The notes beneath the pieces were generated by a model. That model saw nothing but the letters and a program-made list of their open reading frames with translations. It did not search any database and was not told where the DNA came from. A stretch of DNA of 64,000 nucleotides from Parabacteroides sp. PFB2-10 (GTDB taxonomy: Bacteria > Bacteroidota > Bacteroidia > Bacteroidales > Tannerellaceae). The position numbers and the translations under genes were made by a program. Each line of letters starts with the position of its first letter. Within the stretch, counting starts at the first letter, position 1. This document shows, in pieces, positions 44,541 to 53,258 of the stretch. The stretch spans positions 62,001 to 126,000 of the forward strand of contig NZ_JARXWI010000008.1 in assembly GCF_029893085.1 (NCBI RefSeq), read 5' to 3'.

Positions 44541-45048
44541 ATGAGCACCTATAAATTACGTGAATGGAGACTAGCGGATGCGGAATCACTTGCCGAAAAC
44601 GCGAATAATATCAATATCTGGAATAATGTGCGGGATTGTTTTCCACATCCTTATACCGTGAAATACGGCGAAGCGTTTATCGCAATGGTTCTGAAAAGCC
44701 CAAGCCGGTTACTGATTTTGCAATAGAGGTAGACGGAAAAGCTGTCGGCGGAATTGGAATAGTCCTGAACGCTGAGGTAGAAAGAATCACTGCTGAGATT
44801 GGCTATTGGCTTGGCGAGAGATATTGGGGAAGAGGAATTATGACTTCCGTTGTAACGGAAATGGTAGATTATACCTTTGCCAGCTTTCCTGTTATCAAGA
44901 TTTATGCTCCTGTGTTCAATTTAATATCTCCTCGCAACGGGTTGTGGAGAAAGCCGGATTCGAGAAAGAGGCAGTTTTAAAACAATCCGCCATAAAAAAC
45001 GGAAATATTATAGATTTGCATTATTACGGATTAATCAGAAGCAAATAA
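44541..45048 (+). pseudogene. GNAT acetyltransferase broken by two frameshifts
   Basis: Three frames join into one RimJ-like GNAT protein: MSTYKLREWRLADAESLAEN (from 44541), then FAIEVDGKAVGGIGIV and the acetyl-CoA motif GYWLGERYWGRGIM (frame shifted near 44697), and last ISSQRVVEKAGFEKEAVLKQ to LIRSK (shifted near 44925). A promoter box TACCTTTG (44503-44510) is still present. It is a recent pseudogene or the result of sequencing errors. Confidence 0.8.
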
Positions 45049-45720
45049 TATGCAATCAGTAATTCACTGGGTACTATTAACGGAATAACAGGTTTAGTTT
45101 TTGCTAAACAATTATTTATACGACTTCTTGTCGCACTCTGTACACAAAGATATATTTCAAGAATGAAACGTCAATGCCAAGCCCTACGGGTTTGAAAGAA
45201 TTTCTTTCTTTATGCTTCACAAAAAGAGTAAATTCCCCCAAAGCATTGCCTTATTCCAAAGGATAACTCTATCTATTATTTGTGATGCAATTTAACTGTT
45301 AGATAGCTTGTAATCATCCTGTTTTTTTTGAAAAAGCAATTGCATCTTTTTCTCAATTTCAGTGTTATCTATCCTGAAAAACACCTTCCATATTGAGGTA
45401 ACCGAACTCCTGCATTTCAGTTTAATGGAATATTAGGAATGGGAAAGAAAATAAGGACGATCAATATCCGACTGTCCATACTTCCAAGCATCACAAGTTT
45501 CCCCATACAGAAAATCAATTATCTGTCGCGGTTTTCGATTAGGTTACGAAAATATATGAGCCAACCAACACTACTTCAATATTTGAGATTTAGTTTTTTT
45601 CCAACTAATTTAATGCTTTGAATATCAATTAATAATAATTGATATTTAATTGGAAAACTGCTAGATAACTTAAGTACAGAGAAATAAAATGTAATTTATA
45701 ATTAGAAAATCATAAAACAC
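45049..45720. other. 672-bp non-coding region
   Basis: No convincing gene on either strand. An inverted repeat AATATCAATT / AATTGATATT at 45621-45646 may terminate the minus-strand envelope operon that ends at 45721. Confidence 0.4.
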
Positions 45721-46290
45721 TTAAAATATTAAGCCAATACCAAATGAGAGCGAATGTCTATATCTGTTTATTTTATCGTGAACAATTTGCTGTTTCTCAT
45801 CAATATAACCTAAATTACCTTTTTGCTGTTTCAAATTATAACCCAACTGGAAGTTCAATCCAAAATGCTTTCTGAACATTTTTTTGTATCCAATACCTAT
45901 GTCAAACAGAGCACCCGGAATGAAATCTGAAGTATCCAAACCATAACCCAAATTTGAAAATATATATCCCGAAGGCAATTTATACAAAGGTTTGTAATGA
46001 GCGGTTAAATATATAGGCAGAGTATTAAACCCATGATTTTCATATCTGTCTAAACCAATACCTACCCCAAGTGCTATTTTAGGATTAAGGTTATATAAAC
46101 CTGAAAGATGAATGGAGTTACCATACATCTTAAAATCCGAACGGGTAATTTTTGCCAGGTCACCATTTTCAACCAAACCTAGGTTATAGTGGTAATCAAG
46201 AAGAATTTGGAACTTTGAAACCAAAATATTATCCTGTGCTGAAATACTTACTGATATGAATATCAGACACAATAAAAACATTTTTTTCAT
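45721..46290 (-). CDS. small outer membrane beta-barrel protein
   Basis: A 189-aa protein with a signal peptide (MKKMFLLCLIFISVSISAQ) and alternating aromatic/small residues ending in a typical outer-membrane strand (HSLSFGIGLIF). Glycine- and Tyr-rich strands such as IALGVGIGLDRYEN suggest an eight-stranded barrel. Last gene of a minus-strand set with 46312 and 46997 (gaps 21 and 13 bp). Substrate or role unknown. Confidence 0.7.
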   Translation of the reverse strand: MKKMFLLCLIFISVSISAQDNILVSKFQILLDYHYNLGLVENGDLAKITRSDFKMYGNSIHLSGLYNLNPKIALGVGIGLDRYENHGFNTLPIYLTAHYKPLYKLPSGYIFSNLGYGLDTSDFIPGALFDIGIGYKKMFRKHFGLNFQLGYNLKQQKGNLGYIDEKQQIVHDKINRYRHSLSFGIGLIF

Positions 46291-46311
46291 AATGCATTTT
46301 TTAAGTTTATA

Positions 46312-46983
46312 CTACCAATATCCTATTATTTTAAAAGATATCCTGGTTGCAGATTTATTCTCAGATATATAATCACCTAATTTTTGATTATCAATTGTAG
46401 TTCTACGATATTCCCTCACCGGATCATAAATGCCATAGCCCATTGAAACCATCAATCTCAATCGGGCATCATTTTTAACCATATCATAATATAATCCGAT
46501 ATCCACAAACGCACCAGGATTAAATTGTGTGAAAACATATTTCCCTATCGGTTCGATAGTATGCCCTTCGGTTACTTTTAATCCCTTATCAATGGAAATA
46601 TAATTGAATGGCACAATATCGAATAGAACATTACAAGTAACCAGTAATCCTGCTTTTTTAAAAACGGGTACCACAACAGTGCTTGCAATAGCTCCATTTA
46701 CACGTCTGTTCTTTTCCCCTAAATTATAGGAAGTGTTGTCATTGGAAAACCAACCGGCATTTACTTCATTAGTAAAATATGATATACCGGTTGAAAAAAC
46801 TAGATTTTTAAGTATATCCCAATTATAAAATATTGAATAATGAAGTCCTGTTTCGTTATAATCGTACATTGCAATATCAAAACCTAATCCCTTCTTCGTT
46901 TGGGAGTACAATTGCACTGATGTTATTACTATTATAACCATCAGTAATACTCTTTTAGTATGTATTACACAACAGGACTTCAT
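46312..46983 (-). CDS. outer membrane beta-barrel-like protein
   Basis: A 223-aa exported protein: an N-terminal signal-anchor (RVLLMVIIVITSVQLYSQ), then barrel-like strands (KGLGFDIAMYDYNETGLHYS, LVFSTGISYF, RLRLMVSMGYGIYD) and a terminal ISFKIIGYW. Middle gene of the three-gene operon with the lipoprotein upstream. Its resemblance to 45721 is in style, not clear homology. Confidence 0.65.
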   Translation of the reverse strand: MKSCCVIHTKRVLLMVIIVITSVQLYSQTKKGLGFDIAMYDYNETGLHYSIFYNWDILKNLVFSTGISYFTNEVNAGWFSNDNTSYNLGEKNRRVNGAIASTVVVPVFKKAGLLVTCNVLFDIVPFNYISIDKGLKVTEGHTIEPIGKYVFTQFNPGAFVDIGLYYDMVKNDARLRLMVSMGYGIYDPVREYRRTTIDNQKLGDYISENKSATRISFKIIGYW

Positions 46984-46996
46984 ATTTTATAAATCG

Positions 46997-48505
46997 TTAA
47001 TCTTCGTGATGAAATCTGATACCCTTCCATTTGCCGCCATATTTCACAGCGCCAAATATCTCAGCATCTTTAATTGTATATTTATCAGGAATATAACCAT
47101 CAACACTAACACCACTGCTACCGCTTCCACCTATACTAACGGTAATTCCACCAGCTTCACTAAAACGTACTGTTTTGTGTTCCCGTCTTCCGTAACTCTG
47201 CAATCCCATAATATAGGAGTCTAATTTCCCACTCTTACCAAACACGTAAATTAAACGTGGATCAGTATTTGTTATTTTTTGACCAATTGGTCCTGATATA
47301 TATTTACCTTCAAGAGATTTCAAACCGGAAAAAATTGCATCTTTTGTTAATGTATTATCTGTCCATTTCCAAGGATCAATTTTCCATTGCCCAACATTGA
47401 ACTCTTTAATGCCGCCAAACCAGGTTTTTATCTTACTGGCAAAATCTTCAAGAAATATTGGACTGCCCATACCGGCATAAATCATGTTATTTACTTGTCC
47501 TTGCCATGTACTTGTAAATTTACCATAATCACCTACTTTTCCTGGATTATTATTGAAACTCATTTGACCTTTCAATTTTTCAATGCCGATAACAATATCA
47601 TCAGCTGTATCTCCAGTCCAATATTTAACAAACAGGAATTTTTTCCGTTTTTGCATTTTAACTTTAAAACCTGTAGAAGCATAGAATACATAGTTAGTCT
47701 GGAATAGATTTGCTACCATCTTATGTTTACTATCAAATTTTTGCTCTCTCGATACATCTTTCCCAAATAGCCACGACCATGCACGACCTAACCATGTTTT
47801 GTTTTTCCACTTATAAGTACTAAGTGAATACTCTCTGGTATTAGTATTGGCATCACCAAAAACGGCACGTGTCATTGGAACATCATCCGCTTCAATGCAT
47901 TCAACATCAGTTACATTTGGTACTCCGGATATAAATCCATAAGTATCGCAAAAATAAGTAATATCATCAATTTGATAGGTATCTCCATCAATTAAACTTG
48001 CTGTCTTAGGATTAAAATTTTCAATTTTTTGTGCTAGCTGAGAAGAATATTCCCGTTTGGTATAGAACGTTCCTTTATCAGTAATTTTATAATAATTATC
48101 ATCAATGCTGATTCGTAAAGTTGTATCAAGTACATTAAACAGGATATCATCGGGAATTAGTTCTTCACATAGCGAAACCTTGTACTCATCTTCACATCCC
48201 TCTTCATCATCTTCATCCAATGCACGGGTGGCATACATTCTCTGTATATTGGATTTTACTTTATTTATGGAGTTAAATCCGGTTACTGTAAAATAGTTGC
48301 TCCGCGTTGAAGGTGATGCATCTTCCTTAAAATTATTCAGATAATCAGTAAAAATTGATTGCGAATCGAAGTGCAAATACCCTTCTGGTGTTACATGTAC
48401 TGGCTCCGGAATGTCAACAAGATTTTTATCTTCTATAATGTCGTCTTTCTGACATGCGACAAACAACACTAATAAACAGGATAATAATAAATGTAATTTT
48501 TTCAT
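46997..48505 (-). CDS. large lipoprotein of the IME cargo
   Basis: A 502-aa lipoprotein: MKKLHLLLSCLLVLFVAC gives a lipid-bearing Cys at 18. An acidic patch (LDEDDEEGCEDEYK) lies near residue 100. The C-terminal half is Trp/Lys-rich (FGGIKEFNVGQWKIDPWKW), followed by a Gly/Ser stretch. No domain recognised. First gene of the three-gene operon. It may interact with the two barrel proteins at the surface. Confidence 0.65.
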   Translation of the reverse strand: MKKLHLLLSCLLVLFVACQKDDIIEDKNLVDIPEPVHVTPEGYLHFDSQSIFTDYLNNFKEDASPSTRSNYFTVTGFNSINKVKSNIQRMYATRALDEDDEEGCEDEYKVSLCEELIPDDILFNVLDTTLRISIDDNYYKITDKGTFYTKREYSSQLAQKIENFNPKTASLIDGDTYQIDDITYFCDTYGFISGVPNVTDVECIEADDVPMTRAVFGDANTNTREYSLSTYKWKNKTWLGRAWSWLFGKDVSREQKFDSKHKMVANLFQTNYVFYASTGFKVKMQKRKKFLFVKYWTGDTADDIVIGIEKLKGQMSFNNNPGKVGDYGKFTSTWQGQVNNMIYAGMGSPIFLEDFASKIKTWFGGIKEFNVGQWKIDPWKWTDNTLTKDAIFSGLKSLEGKYISGPIGQKITNTDPRLIYVFGKSGKLDSYIMGLQSYGRREHKTVRFSEAGGITVSIGGSGSSGVSVDGYIPDKYTIKDAEIFGAVKYGGKWKGIRFHHED

Positions 48506-48663
48506 GTTACAATTTTTTTGTTCGTTAATACTTCGAATAATTAAATTTAAAGGATATGTATTAAAGTTCTTTTGAAATAAGTATTTGAAATCATTACCTC
48601 CTTTCCGTTCTAAAGTGAATAATCATAATAATATGAATAGATTTAATCCTATGTTTTGCTCGG

Positions 48664-49056
48664 TTAAAAATAACCTTGGCAACGGGACCCGCCTGAAATT
48701 ATTTCCAGATAATATTCTCTCTCATCATCAAGTGGTAATTGTTTCAACACATCACAAGGTTCAGTTATACGATGCATATCATCTGAAATAATACTACCTT
48801 CGTCATCACTAATTATAATTCTTATTTCCGCAATTTCCGGTGCCATGCCGAAACTGATAGTAAGAAACGTTCCCTGAGTATAAGCAACAACACAGTCCTG
48901 CCATTGAATTGACCTTGTTCGTCCTACTCTATGCCTCCATTCAATTTTTCTGTGTCTTTTCGCTTTGGTAGATTCTTCAACCGATTCACTCTTAGCAAAC
49001 AATTCCATTGTTGGAACACTGCAAATCAGAAATAATAATAAAAGTACTTTTTTCAT
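48664..49056 (-). CDS. DUF3244-like secreted protein
   Basis: A 130-aa protein with a signal peptide (MKKVLLLLFLICSVPTMELF) and, after a basic stretch (KAKRHRKIEWRHRVGR), an Ig-like domain of the DUF3244 type: TFLTISFGMAPEIAEIRIII, then EREYYLEIISGG. DUF3244 genes in Bacteroidales often stand next to membrane TPR regulators like the one upstream. A minus-strand -7 box TAATTTTG lies at 49085-49092. Function unknown. Confidence 0.7.
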   Translation of the reverse strand: MKKVLLLLFLICSVPTMELFAKSESVEESTKAKRHRKIEWRHRVGRTRSIQWQDCVVAYTQGTFLTISFGMAPEIAEIRIIISDDEGSIISDDMHRITEPCDVLKQLPLDDEREYYLEIISGGSRCQGYF

Positions 49057-49194
49057 AACATCTTGTTTTGGGGTTTTGATGTTACAAAATTAGGGATGGT
49101 ATTTTAGTTTACGAGATTTTTTGCGTTACAACACAATCCGGTAAGTGCCTGTAAATCAATGTGGTAGATTTTACTTGCGTTACAACAATAAATT

Positions 49195-50916
49195 TTATGG
49201 CTGAAAAATAAAATTGTATAGGTTTTCGTTAGCAGAATGTTCAATCATTTTTTTCTTGATTCGGTATCTTCGTTGACGCGCAGATGCAGTACGTGGATAT
49301 CCAGTACATGCACATATAAGAGGTAGATTAAAATTCATCTTTGAAAGACAACAGAAAATTAGATCTTCTTCAGTTAAGCTTGGGCAATTAGTTTTAAGAT
49401 TCTCGAATAAATCCGAGTATACATTCTTTATAATACCAAACAATTCTATTCTATCTTTCAATGGCAATAAGTTTATGTTTTCAGAATCTTTTTGGTTATC
49501 AAATTTCCTAATTTTTTTGTATATAGGTTTGTCATAGAACAACAGTATTCGTAAATGATTAATCTGTTTTTCCATTTTAGCAATACTTTCTTCTTTCTCT
49601 TTTACCAGATTGTCTTGTGTATCTTTGGCTAAATTTTGATTTTCATATTTTAATTTCAGTATGGTATTCTTAGTTTCGGAAATTTGGTTTTGAAGATTTA
49701 TAATATCTTTCTCATTTTCCATTATTTTCTTTTCCTTAACCAACAGTTCATTTGCCTGTTTTATTTTCTTCTTTTTGTCTGTATATACTGCTATTAGGAT
49801 AATGATGAGAATTATAATAATCGAACAACTAACTATCATTATTATGAATGATTTATGTTTGTTGTTTATATATATCAACTCTTTATCAATATTATGTATT
49901 TGATTTATTGCATATATTTCACCGGTTTTCGTTTTTATTGTTAGGGAGTCATAAGACTCTAAAAAATCGTGTAAGTGTACAAGTGAGTTTTCGTACGAAC
50001 CAAAATTCTCTTCAACTCTTGATAATTGCTTTAATGCAACAGTCCTGATCCCCAAATCCGTACTTTCTATTGCAATTACTAAATTCTCAATAGCCAAATC
50101 CCAATCTCCCGTTGCTGCATAAATACAACCCAGATTTAAATGATAATTATCAGTCATTTTAGATATTTTTTTCATGTATTTTAGAGCTTCGTCATAATTA
50201 TCTTTTTCACTGAAATACAATCCTAAATCGTTATAAATTAGGTCCTTCAATTTTACAGAATCACTACTCATATTAGCATAACCGTATGCCTTTTTTAAAT
50301 AATGATATGAACTGTCCGGTTTTTCAACTAAAAAAAAACCAATACCTAAGTTTCTGGCATTTGTATATATACTTTTAAAATTATTTCCTGTTAATGTTTT
50401 ATAATACCCCGAACGAAAAGCATTTATAGCATCTTCATATAATTCCTGATCTAAATACACATTTCCTAAAGCAGAATACAAGGAAGAAATTAATTCATAA
50501 TCTTTATCTTTTACTAAATCCAATGCGGTAAAATAACTTTTTATTGCTTCCTGGGGAATTTCAAGATAATCCCATATTATACCTTTATAAAATAAAGCTT
50601 TAGCGTACGCTCGTTTATATTTCGTGTTCTTCAAAATATCTATTGAAGCATTTAACGTTGAATCATATTGAACCAATTCAAATCCACTGTAATAACCTGC
50701 TTCAACCAATAAAATATTATGGTATGCGTTATTAATTTCATCTAAAGTTTCGGTATTAATTTTTTCCAGCTCGTATTTTATACTATCTGGATTTGAGCTG
50801 ATATAACATTCAAGCGTTTTCAATTTAGCATCCAGCCTATTCTTCTGCATACATCCCACAAATATTATTGATGCAAGAAAAAGTAACAGTATGTTTTTCA
50901 GAGTATTTATATACAT
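49195..50916 (-). CDS. membrane-spanning TPR transcriptional regulator
   Basis: A 573-aa protein: an N-terminal lipoprotein-like signal (LLLFLASIIFVGC), about eight TPR-like helical repeats in the periplasm (to about residue 340), one membrane helix (about 358-378, IMIVSCSIIIILIIILIAVY), a cytosolic coiled coil (about 385-455) and a C-terminal helix-turn-helix-like domain ending with a basic stretch (PRTASARQRRYRIKKKM). Membrane TPR regulators with this plan are typical of Bacteroidales and sense envelope signals for a neighbouring locus. Likely controls the genes at 45.7-49.1 kb. Confidence 0.82.
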   Translation of the reverse strand: MYINTLKNILLLFLASIIFVGCMQKNRLDAKLKTLECYISSNPDSIKYELEKINTETLDEINNAYHNILLVEAGYYSGFELVQYDSTLNASIDILKNTKYKRAYAKALFYKGIIWDYLEIPQEAIKSYFTALDLVKDKDYELISSLYSALGNVYLDQELYEDAINAFRSGYYKTLTGNNFKSIYTNARNLGIGFFLVEKPDSSYHYLKKAYGYANMSSDSVKLKDLIYNDLGLYFSEKDNYDEALKYMKKISKMTDNYHLNLGCIYAATGDWDLAIENLVIAIESTDLGIRTVALKQLSRVEENFGSYENSLVHLHDFLESYDSLTIKTKTGEIYAINQIHNIDKELIYINNKHKSFIIMIVSCSIIIILIIILIAVYTDKKKKIKQANELLVKEKKIMENEKDIINLQNQISETKNTILKLKYENQNLAKDTQDNLVKEKEESIAKMEKQINHLRILLFYDKPIYKKIRKFDNQKDSENINLLPLKDRIELFGIIKNVYSDLFENLKTNCPSLTEEDLIFCCLSKMNFNLPLICACTGYPRTASARQRRYRIKKKMIEHSANENLYNFIFQP

Positions 50917-51457
50917 ATAGATGCAAATTTAGTATTTTATTGTTGTAAACGATTTGCACAATAAGTATTTTTTATACACAGGTCTAAAATATTTTTTCAT
51001 CCCCTCAATCCTCTCCCTGTTTCTCCTGATAATTCAGCCATCTTCTTATTCCGGATCGCCCGATAATAAACCAATCTCTTTGGAGTTATCCTTTTCGGCC
51101 TCCTATAATACAAACTGATCTCCGCATATTCCTTTAAATACCTGAAAAACTTCTTTTTTTAAAACGACTCATCCTTTGATGTAGCGCAAACCGTCCGTAT
51201 AAGCAACAACGGCGGTGATTAAGAAACCGCCGTTGCTGTAATATTCATTATTATACAAAATGAGACTATTTATTTGCTGCATGTGCTGAAAGACAAAAAA
51301 TAATAGGTATTGTATTAACATATATAAAAGGAGGTAATTACATACTTGCTTTTTGTATGTGTTACTTTGAAGAGGGCAAAAGAAAACACCCAGTTTTACT
51401 TTTTCGGGTGTAAAACCGGGCGTAAATTTCACAACTCGCTGAAAATCAGCCTTATTT
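50917..51457. other. right end of the IME, non-coding
   Basis: The 541 bp hold a minus-strand -7 box for the TPR gene (TAAATTTG, 50934-50941). No gene is convincing; an 87-codon frame at 51169-51432 has no RBS or family character. Confidence 0.4.
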
Positions 51458-51470
51458 GCGGTATGGACGG
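51458..51470 (+). other. right attachment repeat inside tRNA-Asp
   Basis: GCGGTATGGACGG, identical to 36516-36528, forms the 3' acceptor end of the intact tRNA-Asp gene plus one flanking base. Confidence 0.75.
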
Positions 51471-51532
51471 GACTCGAACCCGCGACCCCCTGCGTGACAG
51501 GCAGGTATTCTAACCAACTGAACTACCACACC
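51459..51532 (-). tRNA. tRNA-Asp (GTC)
   Basis: A 74-base cloverleaf on the minus strand. The acceptor stem GGTGTGG pairs CCATACC with one G-T pair. Anticodon arm CCTGC-CTGTCAC-GCAGG has anticodon GTC. T-arm is CGGGTTCGAGTCCCG. Discriminator is G; CCA is not encoded. Its 3' end is the integration site of the element to the left. Confidence 0.95.
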
Positions 51533-51717
51533 AAGTTTGTTTTGTAAAGACAATCACTCTCGATTGCGGATGCAAAGATAGGTATTATTTTGAATAACAC
51601 AAGAAGTTTTGCAAAATAATTCAAGGTAAAATATGGACATGTGGGTTAATCAACTGATTTTCAAAAAAACCAATATAAATAAGCAGGTCGATCAGGAGAT
51701 TAAAAGAGAGAAAATTC

Positions 51718-51831
51718 GAACCCGCCTGGGAATCGTTGCAACAATATGAGGTACCCGAATCGTTTCGGGATGCCGAATCGACTGTTGCTCTGAACGCACA
51801 AAGATTCAATGAAGGGCGAATCGACAAATAG
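51718..51831 (+). pseudogene. fragment resembling a GH29 fucosidase N-terminus
   Basis: One frame reads EPAWESLQQYEVPESFRDAE and stops after 38 codons. WESLQQYEVPExFRDA is close to the start of GH29 alpha-L-fucosidases. No start codon and no continuation are present, so it is at most a scrap of a gene disrupted near the tRNA. The remainder of 51533-51972 shows nothing else. Confidence 0.3.
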
Positions 51832-51972
51832 ACCGAGAAAGAGGTTCAAATTGCCTCTTCAGCTTACACTTGCGTTTTGCAACTCAGTCGGTAAATCCGC
51901 ATTTTCCGACGAACTCATTTTTCGATTTTGCGACATTAAGTTTATTTATAACCCGGAGTTCGCAGAAATAGT

Positions 51973-51980
51973 TACCTTTG
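51973..51980 (+). promoter_or_regulatory. -7 box TACCTTTG before the nitronate monooxygenase gene
   Basis: Perfect -7 element, 114 bp upstream of the start codon at 52095, giving a leader of about 110 bases. Confidence 0.45.
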
Positions 51981-52094
51981 CCCCCGTAAACAAGTTAGTT
52001 TATACATGGAACTACGAAACTTCTTTGTTTCTCACAATGCCGTATGCAGAAAGCATACCGGCACAGGTATTATCTTATCCTCAAACAGAATTGT

Positions 52095-53165
52095 ATGAAA
52101 TCATTTTTTATCGGCAAGTATGAAATAAAATTGCCAATTATTCAGGGGGGCATGGGCGTTGGTGTCTCTCTGTCGGGATTAGCGTCGGCTGTTGCCAACG
52201 AAGGGGGTGTCGGTGTTATATCCGCCGCCGGTCTCGGCCTTCTCTATCCGAATGTTGCTGGCAGCTACATGGAGAAGTGTATCCAGGGGCTTCGCGAAGA
52301 GATCCGCAAGACACGCGAAAAAACAAGAGGGGTGATCGGTGTCAACATCATGGTGGCCCTTTCGAACTTCTCAGATATGGTGCGTACGGCCATTGCAGAA
52401 AAGACCGATGTCATTTTTGCCGGAGCCGGATTGCCGCTCGACCTTCCCTCCTACCTGCAAAAAGACAGCAAAACCATGCTGGTACCGATCGTATCCTCAT
52501 CGCGCGCGGCACGTCTTATTTGTGATAAATGGAAAAATAACTTCAACTACCTGCCGGATGCGATTGTGGTGGAAGGACCTAAAGCCGGAGGTCATCTCGG
52601 TTTTAAGAACAACCAGATCGAGGACGAACACTTCTCACTCGAACAAATCATTCCCGAAGTATTGGAAGTAGCCAACTCCTATCAGGAGGAAAAAAATATT
52701 CCGGTCATTGCCGCCGGAGGTATCGCCACCGGTGAAGACATTGCCCGTTTTATGAAAATGGGGGTGGCCGGTGTACAAATGGGATCGATCTTCGTACCTA
52801 CGGAAGAATGCGACGCGGCGGAAGCCTTCAAAAAGGTCTATGTCGATGCACATGAAGAAGACATCCGCATTATCCAAAGCCCGGTGGGCATGCCCGGCCG
52901 CGCGCTAGACGGGGAGTTTATTCAACGTGTAGCCGAAGGGAAAGAAAAGCCGAAGAAATGTCCCTTCCATTGCATCCGCACCTGCGACTACACCAAAAGT
53001 CCCTATTGCATCATCATGGCGCTCTATAATGCCGCCAAAGGGAATATGCGCAAGGGATATGCTTTCGCCGGAAAGAACGCCTACCTGGCTGAAAAGATCA
53101 GCAGTGTGAAAGATGTTGTCGAGAGACTGAAAGCCGATTTCGCGCAAGCAATAGCGAAGGCATAG
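52095..53165 (+). CDS. nitronate monooxygenase/FabK-like flavoprotein
   Basis: A 356-aa TIM-barrel flavoprotein of the nitronate monooxygenase family (2-nitropropane dioxygenase, also FabK enoyl-ACP reductase). Seen: LPIIQGGMGVGVSLSGLASA near the N-terminus, VEGPKAGGHLG (FMN region, with the His), VIAAGGIATGEDIARFMKMG and GVQMGSIF. The C-terminal stretch CPFHCIRTCDYTKSPYC holds four Cys, unusual for NMO and suggesting a metal or redox site as in some anaerobe members. I start at ATG 52095 (MKSFFIGKYEIKLP). The substrate is not predictable. Confidence 0.85.
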   Translation: MKSFFIGKYEIKLPIIQGGMGVGVSLSGLASAVANEGGVGVISAAGLGLLYPNVAGSYMEKCIQGLREEIRKTREKTRGVIGVNIMVALSNFSDMVRTAIAEKTDVIFAGAGLPLDLPSYLQKDSKTMLVPIVSSSRAARLICDKWKNNFNYLPDAIVVEGPKAGGHLGFKNNQIEDEHFSLEQIIPEVLEVANSYQEEKNIPVIAAGGIATGEDIARFMKMGVAGVQMGSIFVPTEECDAAEAFKKVYVDAHEEDIRIIQSPVGMPGRALDGEFIQRVAEGKEKPKKCPFHCIRTCDYTKSPYCIIMALYNAAKGNMRKGYAFAGKNAYLAEKISSVKDVVERLKADFAQAIAKA

Positions 53166-53170
53166 TAAAA

Positions 53171-53236
53171 AAGGTCTTTAAAGACTTTAAGGACTCTAAG
53201 GGCCTTAAGGACCTTAAGGTCTTTAAGGTCTTTTAA
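53171..53236 (+). repeat. tandem 9-bp repeat GGNCNTTAA
   Basis: About seven units of nine bases (for example GGGCCTTAA, GGACCTTAA, GGTCTTTAA) fill the gap between the flavoprotein and MFS genes. The units are partly self-complementary (TTAAGGNCCTTAA), so the transcript can fold in several ways; it may end transcription. Confidence 0.7.
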
Positions 53237-53258
53237 TTTTTTAAAGGACATCTAACAG

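Noticed and set aside
51169-51432. 87-codon minus-strand frame near the right IME end
   Set aside because: No family, no RBS, irregular composition.
53168-53240. possible CRISPR-like repeat
   Set aside because: Units are 9 bp without spacers; it is a simple tandem repeat.
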